A stretch of 64,000 nt of DNA. It comes from an uncultured Aquimarina sp. GTDB taxonomy: Bacteria; Bacteroidota; Bacteroidia; Flavobacteriales; Flavobacteriaceae. Positions within the stretch are counted from its first letter, which is position 1; every line of letters begins with the position of its first letter. The stretch lies in NCBI RefSeq assembly GCF_947492965.1, contig NZ_CANLOZ010000007.1:124001-188000 (forward strand), written 5' to 3'. This document shows positions 54,419-61,702 of the stretch, one piece after another. Made by a program: the position numbers and the translations under genes. Under the pieces are notes generated by a model. That model had not been told where the DNA came from and did not search any database. It worked only from the letters and a program-made list of their open reading frames with translations.

Positions 54419-54673
54419 ATGAAAACGAGTAATAGTTTATTTGTATCTTGCGAACAAGCAAAATTTATCTGTGATAAAAATCAATATGGTGAAGCCTCTT
54501 TTTTAGAGATCATCAAGTTAAATATCAGGTTAGTGTATTGCAAGGTAACCAGAGCATATTCTAAAAGGAATACAAAGCTCACAAAAACGATAAAAAATTC
54601 TAATGTTCAAGTAATGGAAACTTCTATGAAGGAGAAAATGAAAGAACAATTAAGAAAAAAGTTAGCCGAATAG
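54419..54673 (+). CDS. Paralogue of the anti-sigma-like protein lacking part of the zinc motif
   Basis: This 84-residue protein aligns with the preceding one without gaps through residue 50 (CDKNQYGEAS, KLNI, VYCK). The zinc positions His37 and Cys44 are Arg37 and Thr44; Cys11, Cys18 and Cys41 remain. Loss of two ligands suggests altered regulation. The gene lies 41 bases after its paralogue and its 3' end overlaps the convergent UbiA-like gene by 12 bases. Confidence 0.7.
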   Translation: MKTSNSLFVSCEQAKFICDKNQYGEASFLEIIKLNIRLVYCKVTRAYSKRNTKLTKTIKNSNVQVMETSMKEKMKEQLRKKLAE

Positions 54674-55489
54674 GCTTTGCATCAGAACCAATATAAACAA
54701 CCATATCATCGGAATACTTTCGACCCAAAAGGAACAAAAGTATTCCGATTGTTTTTTATCAGTACCCCATAAAAACAATAAGCTGATAATAGTTATAAAA
54801 ACTGTGCTTAAAATCTCGGTAGAAGTTAGTTCATCTCTAAATGCGGTAAGCAACAAAAAAGTTACTAAGACAATACTTCCAAAAACTTTAGTCCTGGTAA
54901 TTCCTATTTTTTGAGGAATCGTTTCCAACTCTTTGGCATCATATTGTAGATCCCTTATTTCGAAAGGCAACATAATTACTACAATAAAAAGAAAACGTTG
55001 TATCGCTTCAATAGTCATATCGAAACCTAAGTTCCCTTCTGCATATAATATGGGCACTATTACAGTAATTCCTGTCCACGTAACGGCGATAATAAAGATT
55101 TTAATTCCAGCAACACTTCTTAAATTCTTTTTATTTGGAAAAACAGGTACCGTATATAAAATCGTCAATAATATAAATGGCAACATGAATATTATTGTAT
55201 CTATGGATAATTGAAACCCAAAATAAACAAAAACAATACTGCTTATTACGGTTAACGCCCTAATTTTGGTCATAGATTTGGTTAATCTACGATGATACAA
55301 TCTTGAAATTGAAGCATATTTTACAAAATTGTATGCTACGATTGATCCAAAAAATGCAAAATACACATAAGTATCTCCTCCTAAAATTTCGAACTTCAAA
55401 AAAGTTATTTTAACCAATGCCGCTACAGCTAATGCCACATGGATACTGCTGTTTAGGTAAAAATCAAATATACTTTTAATGGTTTTCAC
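54662..55489 (-). CDS. UbiA-like polytopic membrane protein
   Basis: This 275-residue protein has about eight transmembrane helices. The segment LPFEIRDLQYDAKEL resembles the second Asp-rich motif of UbiA-type prenyltransferases (D-x-x-x-D), while the first motif appears degenerate (NFVKYASISRLYHRR). It may be a prenyltransferase relative that has changed function. The start is GTG at 55489; no ATG lies nearby. A TAAATTTG box sits 4 bases before it on the same strand, so the mRNA may be leaderless. Its 3' end overlaps the anti-sigma-like paralogue by 12 bases. Confidence 0.7.
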   Translation of the reverse strand: MKTIKSIFDFYLNSSIHVALAVAALVKITFLKFEILGGDTYVYFAFFGSIVAYNFVKYASISRLYHRRLTKSMTKIRALTVISSIVFVYFGFQLSIDTIIFMLPFILLTILYTVPVFPNKKNLRSVAGIKIFIIAVTWTGITVIVPILYAEGNLGFDMTIEAIQRFLFIVVIMLPFEIRDLQYDAKELETIPQKIGITRTKVFGSIVLVTFLLLTAFRDELTSTEILSTVFITIISLLFLWGTDKKQSEYFCSFWVESIPMIWLFILVLMQSLFG

Positions 55490-55623
55490 GTTCCAAATTT
55501 AGGGGAATCTGTTAATAACCGTCTAAGTTGGTTAAAAACTTGATAGCGTAAGGTTAATTAATTGTGAAATTTTTATGGATTAAATATGTACTTTTGCGCT
55601 TTCAATCTCAACTGTTTTTTGCT

Positions 55624-58476
55624 ATGAAAACCGACTCGTTTAAACTACGTCATATAGGTCCTTCAGAAAAGGATCTTAATGATATGTTATCTATGATCAA
55701 GGCAGAATCTATGGATCAACTGATCTATGAAACTGTTCCTGATGATATTTTACTAAAAGCTCCACTGCAACTTGATGAAGCTATGAGCGAACAAGAGTAT
55801 TCTGCTCATATACAGCAATTAGCTGCGAAGAATAAAGTTTTTAAAACTTATATTGGTTTAGGATATCATCAAGCATGCTTGCCGGCAGTGATACAGCGTA
55901 ACATTTTAGAAAACCCTGGATGGTATACTGCTTATACTCCTTATCAGGCTGAAATTGCGCAAGGAAGACTAGAAGCTTTGCTAAACTACCAAACCATGGT
56001 TTGTGACCTTACCGGTATGGAATTGGCAAATGCCTCGTTACTAGATGAAAGTACCGCTGCGGCAGAAGCAATGACCATGTTATTTGCTGTTAGATCCAGA
56101 ACTCAGAAAAAAGAAAATGTTCATAAATTTTTCGTTTCTGAGGAAATCTTACCACAAACTATTTCATTGTTAAAAACAAGAGCAATTCCATTAGGAATTG
56201 AACTGGTTATTGGTGATCATACTAAATTTGATTTCTCTACTGATTTCTACGGCGCAATCTTGCAATATCCTGGAGTATCGGGACAGGTATATGATTATGC
56301 TTCATTTGTAGAACAAGCACACCAATCAGAAATAAAAGTAGCCGTAGCTGCAGACATCTTAAGTCTTGTTTCTTTAAAGTCGCCTGGTAGTTTTGATGTT
56401 GATGTAGTAGTAGGAACAACCCAACGATTTGGAATTCCATTAGGATATGGAGGACCACATGCCGCTTATTTTGCTACTCGAGAAGCGTACAAAAGAAATA
56501 TTCCTGGGAGAATCATTGGGGTTACCCAAGATATGAATGGCAATAGAGCGCTACGTATGGCCTTACAAACACGTGAGCAGCATATCAAGCGCGACAAAGC
56601 CACTTCTAATATTTGTACTGCGCAGGTTTTATTAGCAGTAATGGCAGGTATGTACGCTGTATACCACGGAAAAGAAGGATTACAATATATCGCTACCAAA
56701 GTACATAGTGCCGCTACAACCCTCGCGGATACTATTACCAAACTTGGTTATAAACAACTAAATACTAGTTTCTTTGATACTATTAGAATTGAAGCAGATG
56801 CGAATAAAATCAGAGAAATAGCAGAAGCTCAAAGTATCAATTTTTACTATCCAGATACCAATGTAGTATCTATCTCGTTAAATGAAGCAACAACACTAGC
56901 TGACCTGAATAACATAGTTTCGATTTTTGCAGAAGCTTCAGGAAAAGATGCTATTGATGTTACTTCTGACAATAGCGCAACTAACATTCCAGATTCAGTA
57001 AAAAGAAATACACCATTTTTAACAAATGATGTTTTCAATACCTATCATTCTGAAACTGAATTAATGCGTTATATCAAGAAGCTTGAGCGTAAGGATTTAT
57101 CGTTAAATCATTCTATGATTCCTCTTGGTTCTTGTACCATGAAATTAAATGCTGCTTCAGAGATGCTTCCTTTAAGCAATCCACAATGGGGTAATATACA
57201 TCCTTTGGTTCCTGTAGAGCAAGCGAAAGGATATCAGGAAGTATTAAAAAAGTTAGAAGACCAATTAACAGAAATCACTGGTTTTGCAGCTACCTCTTTA
57301 CAACCTAATTCTGGTGCACAGGGAGAGTTTGCAGGATTAATGGTTATTCGTGCTTATCATGAAGCAAGAGGTGATCACCATAGAAACATTTGTCTAATTC
57401 CTTCTTCTGCTCATGGAACCAATCCGGCATCAGCAGTGATGGCAGGAATGAAGGTAGTAGTTACAAAAGCTACCGAAGAAGGAAATATCGATGTTGAAGA
57501 CCTAAGAGAAAAAGCAGAAAAATACAAAGACAATCTCTCTGCATTAATGGTAACTTATCCTTCTACTCACGGAGTATATGAATCAGCTATTAGAGAAATC
57601 ACTCAGATTATCCATGATAATGGTGGACAAGTATATATGGATGGTGCTAATATGAATGCCCAAGTAGGATTAACAAATCCTGGAGCAATTGGAGCAGATG
57701 TTTGTCACTTAAACTTACATAAAACATTTGCCATTCCTCATGGTGGTGGTGGACCTGGCGTAGGACCTATTTGTGTAGCAAAACAATTAGTTCCATTTTT
57801 ACCAGGCAACCCTATAATTACCACTGGTGGAGATCAAGCAATCACAGCGATCTCTGCAGCGCCTTGGGGATCTGCATTAGCTTGTTTAATATCCTATGGA
57901 TATATTACCATGCTTGGTGCAAAAGGACTTAGAGAATCTACTGAATACGCTATCCTAAATGCAAACTATATCAAAGAGCGATTAGATGGTCATTACAGCA
58001 CATTGTATTCTGGTGAGAGAGGACGTGCTGCACACGAAATGATTGTAGACTGTCGTCCTTTTAAAGCACATGGTATTGAAGTAACTGATATTGCAAAGCG
58101 CCTTATGGATTATGGATTCCATGCACCTACGGTTTCATTTCCGGTAGCAGGAACTATCATGATAGAACCTACAGAAAGTGAAAGTAAGGCAGAATTAGAT
58201 CGTTTTTGTGACGCTATGATTAGTATACGTCAGGAGATTGCAGAAGCTAGTTCTGAAGATGCTAATAACGTTATGAAAAATGCGCCACATACCTTAGCTA
58301 TGCTAACAGCAGATTCTTGGGATTTCCCATACACAAGAGAACAAGCTGCTTATCCATTAGCATATGTTGCTGATAATAAATTCTGGCCAACAGTAAGACG
58401 TGTGGATGATGCATACGGAGACAGAAATCTTATCTGTACTTGTGCGCCTATAGAAGAATATATGGAAGAGGTTTAA
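55624..58476 (+). CDS. gcvP: Glycine dehydrogenase (decarboxylating), P protein
   Basis: A 950-residue full-length P protein of the glycine cleavage system, with both halves fused in one chain. It uses PLP to decarboxylate glycine and passes the aminomethyl group to lipoyl GcvH. The PLP Lys is in [16 protein letters not shown] (Lys700). N-terminal [11 protein letters not shown] and [14 protein letters not shown] are family marks. I chose ATG 55624 over a GTG at 55564, since family members start just before the LRHIG motif. It is alone, with a strong terminator 23 bases after the stop. Confidence 0.97.
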   Translation: MKTDSFKLRHIGPSEKDLNDMLSMIKAESMDQLIYETVPDDILLKAPLQLDEAMSEQEYSAHIQQLAAKNKVFKTYIGLGYHQACLPAVIQRNILENPGWYTAYTPYQAEIAQGRLEALLNYQTMVCDLTGMELANASLLDESTAAAEAMTMLFAVRSRTQKKENVHKFFVSEEILPQTISLLKTRAIPLGIELVIGDHTKFDFSTDFYGAILQYPGVSGQVYDYASFVEQAHQSEIKVAVAADILSLVSLKSPGSFDVDVVVGTTQRFGIPLGYGGPHAAYFATREAYKRNIPGRIIGVTQDMNGNRALRMALQTREQHIKRDKATSNICTAQVLLAVMAGMYAVYHGKEGLQYIATKVHSAATTLADTITKLGYKQLNTSFFDTIRIEADANKIREIAEAQSINFYYPDTNVVSISLNEATTLADLNNIVSIFAEASGKDAIDVTSDNSATNIPDSVKRNTPFLTNDVFNTYHSETELMRYIKKLERKDLSLNHSMIPLGSCTMKLNAASEMLPLSNPQWGNIHPLVPVEQAKGYQEVLKKLEDQLTEITGFAATSLQPNSGAQGEFAGLMVIRAYHEARGDHHRNICLIPSSAHGTNPASAVMAGMKVVVTKATEEGNIDVEDLREKAEKYKDNLSALMVTYPSTHGVYESAIREITQIIHDNGGQVYMDGANMNAQVGLTNPGAIGADVCHLNLHKTFAIPHGGGGPGVGPICVAKQLVPFLPGNPIITTGGDQAITAISAAPWGSALACLISYGYITMLGAKGLRESTEYAILNANYIKERLDGHYSTLYSGERGRAAHEMIVDCRPFKAHGIEVTDIAKRLMDYGFHAPTVSFPVAGTIMIEPTESESKAELDRFCDAMISIRQEIAEASSEDANNVMKNAPHTLAMLTADSWDFPYTREQAAYPLAYVADNKFWPTVRRVDDAYGDRNLICTCAPIEEYMEEV

Positions 58477-58498
58477 TCCAAACTTCTTTATTTCAAAT

Positions 58499-58530
58499 AA
58501 AAATGCCTGGTATTTTTACCAGGCATTTTT
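58499..58530. terminator. Strong bidirectional terminator after gcvP
   Basis: AAAAATGCCTGGTA (58499-58512) and TACCAGGCATTTTT (58517-58530) form a 14-base stem with a 4-base loop and T/A flanks. It serves gcvP and the convergent hydrolase gene. Confidence 0.93.
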
Positions 58531-58537
58531 ATTTATA

Positions 58538-59260
58538 CTAGATCGTTTCTAGAAAACCTTTTACAGCCTTCCAATAACTTTCATTATCAGAAAATCGTTC
58601 CCATAGCGCTCTAGACCCATGATTACCATCTGTTTCCGGAAGAAAGAACTGCTTTTTATCTGATACTATAGCTTCATAAATTCCTGACCAGTTCTTTTTC
58701 TCTTTTTTTGCCGAAGTAACAAATACAGGAGATTTAATCCTAGCTGCACTACTAGAGATATAGTTTTTCTTACCAAAATATTCTCCTGGAGAAAATGACA
58801 GTACTCCATTGATATCATTAGGGTGATCACCAGCATATTTTAAGACTAGAGACGAAGAATAGGAGCTTCCCCAAATAATCAGCTTTTTAGGTTGATATGT
58901 TTTTTTTACAAAGGCAATCGCTGCTTCTACATCTTGATACGCATCAATAAATTCAGTTTTTCTACCTTCTTTTTTTGCTTCTCTTGCTGTATGATTTAAT
59001 CGTTCGTTTACGATCATGCCAGATCTCTGATCTACCGCAAGACAATTATACCCCATCTTGGTAAGCTTAGGAGCTATTTCCATATACTCTCCTCTACTCC
59101 AACCTGCTTGATGAAAAAGAACGATAAAAGAATCACTATCCGTTGCTTCATATAAATCTGCAGTTATCATCAGTCCATCCTTTGATTGAAAATCAATTGT
59201 TTTCTGACCGTATATGGATATCGCTAAAAAGGAAATAAGTACTAAAAAGATATTTTTCAT
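58538..59260 (-). CDS. Secreted alpha/beta hydrolase
   Basis: This 240-residue protein starts at ATG 59260, which opens a signal peptide (MKNIFLVLISFLAISIYGQ); a longer frame from 59326 would put 22 residues before it. The nucleophile motif is GSSYSSS, a variant of GxSxG with Ser in place of the last Gly. The oxyanion region is LFHQAGWSRGEY, and the His is in TDGNHGSRAL. It resembles dienelactone-hydrolase-like enzymes in length. It acts in the periplasm or outside. Its substrate is unknown. Confidence 0.8.
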   Translation of the reverse strand: MKNIFLVLISFLAISIYGQKTIDFQSKDGLMITADLYEATDSDSFIVLFHQAGWSRGEYMEIAPKLTKMGYNCLAVDQRSGMIVNERLNHTAREAKKEGRKTEFIDAYQDVEAAIAFVKKTYQPKKLIIWGSSYSSSLVLKYAGDHPNDINGVLSFSPGEYFGKKNYISSSAARIKSPVFVTSAKKEKKNWSGIYEAIVSDKKQFFLPETDGNHGSRALWERFSDNESYWKAVKGFLETI

Positions 59261-59454
59261 CAGTATATTTTTTGTATTTAATTGTCGAAAAAGCATGCTC
59301 AAAATAATTATCTCCACTGGAATCAAATTAGTCAGAACAGCTTATTATACAAGACAATTATGAGTTAATAAGTCTTTCAAAATACTAAATTAGCTGTTAG
59401 TGAAATGCTATTATTTTGTTATAATTTCTAAAAAACAAAAGACAATGATTCAAT

Positions 59455-60834
59455 TTAGATAGGGACAATGTTTCTATCCCCATGTTTTCTCAAATAACTT
59501 TTTATGATTTTAGTAGTATGATAGGTGTGTTTTTGCAGTTGCAAATAAGTATCAAAATCTTCTGAATTTAGGATTTGCTCATCATTCTGAAGATATCCAA
59601 AACCCTTATAAACACCATCCTGAATCATTACAAAACTTTGCTCATTAAAAGTTCTACCCTTCCCCTTAATAAAATAACTCTTCTGATCCTTTTTTAATGA
59701 AGACAATGCTTGCTGAGCTCTCATATTATACAACGCCACTGACTCATCTCCAATACAGATACCTTTGCAATTTTTAATCTTATAATGTGAACATCGTTCT
59801 GTGGTAGTTTGTAAACTGCAATACCTTGGACATAATTGAAACTTCTCGCATAATTGCTCCAATTTTTCGATCGCTTCTGCCCTCGTGTAAAATATTTCTA
59901 TAGAGTGATCAAAAGTATGTGATCTATCAATTGCTAATTGAATTACTCCTTTCCTATTTGTATAATACATAATACAATAAGGAGCTACCGGCTTTTTCTG
60001 TGCTTTATTAAATTTAGGATAATGTTTTCTGATTTTTTCCGCTTCGAGGAGCAATGCCACCAATTCATCACCAGTTACTTCATAATCGATTGTATAGGTT
60101 TCCTGACCTAAGGCATATTCTTTATTCTTCTTATCATAAAAATGACTAACTACCCTCTGTTTTATATTCTTTGCTTTGCCAGCATAAATTACTTTCCCTT
60201 TTTGATCCTTAAACAAATATATCCCAGTCTCTTCTGGCAACTGATCAATGTTTTCTGCTTTTAGGTGTGGTGGTAATGTTGCCTCTTTAGAACGAACATT
60301 TAAAAACTTATTGATAACCTTAAACTCTGGATCTAAGCTTAAAATTCTTTGAAATAAAACAACAGTAGCATCCGTATCGCCTTCAGCCCTATGCCGGTCT
60401 TCGAGAGGAATATTGAGAGCAGAACACAATTTACCAAGACTGTATGAAAACATTCCAGGAATGAGTTTTCTGGATAATCGAACGGTACATAATTTTTTTC
60501 GCACAAAAGAGTACCCTAGATTCTTGAACTCTTCTTTGATTACGTTATAATCAAAATTTACATTATGTGCTACAAAAATTGCTCCTGTAGTCAATTCAAT
60601 GATACGCTGAGCAATCTCATGGAATCTTGGAGCATCTCGTACCATATCATTATCGATACCTGTTAACCCAGTAATAAATGGAGGAATTGGACATTCAGGA
60701 TTTACCAAAGAAGTAAACTTATCTATAACAGTATCTCCCTTTAATACAACAATACAAATTTCTGTAATGCGATTTCCATGAATGCCTTTACCCGTAGTCT
60801 CTACATCAATAACAGCATATAATTTTTCTGACAT
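59455..60834 (-). CDS. DnaQ-like exonuclease fused to GIY-YIG nuclease (UvrC-like)
   Basis: A 459-residue fusion. Residues 1-170 form a DEDDh exonuclease (VIDVETTG, HNVNFDYNV, HRAEGDTDAT). Residues about 200-290 form a GIY-YIG domain (GIYLFKDQKGKVIYAGKAKNIKQRVVSHF). A Cys-rich stretch (CPRYCSL, TERCSHYKIKNCKGICIG) follows, as in UvrC/Cho relatives. The combination suggests DNA repair with trimming plus incision. This fusion is known in Bacteroidota. Two tandem palindromes stand upstream of its -7 box (see 60881). Confidence 0.9.
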   Translation of the reverse strand: MSEKLYAVIDVETTGKGIHGNRITEICIVVLKGDTVIDKFTSLVNPECPIPPFITGLTGIDNDMVRDAPRFHEIAQRIIELTTGAIFVAHNVNFDYNVIKEEFKNLGYSFVRKKLCTVRLSRKLIPGMFSYSLGKLCSALNIPLEDRHRAEGDTDATVVLFQRILSLDPEFKVINKFLNVRSKEATLPPHLKAENIDQLPEETGIYLFKDQKGKVIYAGKAKNIKQRVVSHFYDKKNKEYALGQETYTIDYEVTGDELVALLLEAEKIRKHYPKFNKAQKKPVAPYCIMYYTNRKGVIQLAIDRSHTFDHSIEIFYTRAEAIEKLEQLCEKFQLCPRYCSLQTTTERCSHYKIKNCKGICIGDESVALYNMRAQQALSSLKKDQKSYFIKGKGRTFNEQSFVMIQDGVYKGFGYLQNDEQILNSEDFDTYLQLQKHTYHTTKIIKSYLRKHGDRNIVPI

Positions 60835-60852
60835 TACCTTTGTTTTGGGTTA

Positions 60853-60860
60853 CAAATCTA
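60853..60860 (-). promoter_or_regulatory. -7 box of the DnaQ/GIY-YIG gene
   Basis: Minus-strand TAGATTTG fits TAnnTTTG and lies 18 bases before the ATG at 60834. Confidence 0.5.
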
Positions 60861-60880
60861 ACAAGAAATATCTAAAATTT

Positions 60881-60911
60881 GGAATTTTTCCTTTTAAAAT
60901 GGAATTTTTCC
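60881..60911 (-). promoter_or_regulatory. Tandem palindromic sites, spaced 20 bases
   Basis: GGAATTTTTCC occurs at 60881-60891 and again at 60901-60911, exactly 20 bases (two helical turns) apart. Each is a palindrome with a 3-base centre. They lie just upstream of the -7 box of the nuclease gene. Confidence 0.5.
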
Positions 60912-60929
60912 TATTTGTCAATAAAATCA

Positions 60930-61340
60930 CTATTTCAAAAGGTAGGTTGCCAAGCGAGTAGCATTTTCCTGATATGCATTATCATAAGAAACAGGAAGCT
61001 CATTTTTCTTATAATATGCCGTTAATGTCTGTTTAGAAACAAAAGTTATTTCTGTTTTTTTATAACACTGAATAAGTGCTTCTAGTTTAAAAGAAACTGA
61101 AGCTGCGGCAAACTTGCCTTTTGTTTGTCGACTAATAATACCAATACTGTTAGGTGCTACCTCATCAAAAAAAGTTTCTACCTTTTGCAGAAAATCTTGT
61201 ATCTCTTGATTGTTATGATCATCCTTTATTTCGATGTATTTAGTCTTACCTGTCACATTCTGTAATATACCGTTAGCATCTTTAGACACGATAACACAAA
61301 TAGCTCTTTTTTTATCAATTTCAATTCCTACGGCTTTCAT
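60930..61340 (-). CDS. DUF3010-family protein
   Basis: A 136-residue soluble protein with an RNase-H-like start (VGIEIDKKRAICVIVSKDANG) and the SIGIISRQTKGKFAAASVSFKLEALIQ core of DUF3010. The fold suggests a nuclease or nucleotide-binding relative, but the function is unknown. It is the first gene of a short minus-strand pair, with 95 bases before the nuclease gene. TAATTTTG close to its ATG is a plausible -7 box. Confidence 0.85.
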   Translation of the reverse strand: MKAVGIEIDKKRAICVIVSKDANGILQNVTGKTKYIEIKDDHNNQEIQDFLQKVETFFDEVAPNSIGIISRQTKGKFAAASVSFKLEALIQCYKKTEITFVSKQTLTAYYKKNELPVSYDNAYQENATRLATYLLK

Positions 61341-61565
61341 CTTTCCAAAATTAGTATATAATTTTTTAAGTATTGTCGGTAGTCTTTTAAAAAATAAAGT
61401 TTACGAGAATCTGTAAAAATCTAGCACTGATATTCGAACCTATAAAAATGAAACATTGTATAATCAAAACCTACAACGAAAATAAACTACTCAATTAATT
61501 AACCTTTTTTTTGATATTTCATGATTTTTAACCACAAAAAATTGATATATCATCTATTTATTTTT

Positions 61566-61583
61566 AAATTGGTTAACCAATTT
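61566..61583 (+). promoter_or_regulatory. 18-base perfect palindrome, ExuR/UxuR-like operator
   Basis: AAATTGGTTAACCAATTT at 61566-61583 differs from the known hexuronate-regulator operator (AAATTGGTATACCAATTT) only at the central two bases. Its end overlaps TTTG (61581-61584), the -33 box of the downstream gene, so a bound GntR/FadR-type repressor would block transcription. Confidence 0.65.
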
Positions 61584-61609
61584 GATTTATTTAAACAACA
61601 GTATTTTTT
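61581..61609 (+). promoter_or_regulatory. Promoter of the alginate-lyase-type gene
   Basis: TTTG (61581-61584), 17 bases, TATTTTTT (61602-61609), close to the -33/-7 consensus. The leader to ATG 61703 is about 90 bases. Confidence 0.5.
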
Positions 61610-61702
61610 TCAAAGAACCCCCTTTTTTTTAAAAAACTCCCATATGAACTAACACCAACAAGCACTTCACAATAAAACAACTATCTATTTAACAAATATC
61701 AC

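Larger units (their letters stand above)
61341..61702. other. Intergenic region with operator and promoter of the alginate-lyase-type gene
   Basis: These 362 bases hold the minus-strand promoter of the DUF3010 gene on the left and, on the right, an 18-base palindrome with an overlapping promoter. No small gene or RNA was seen. Confidence 0.6.
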
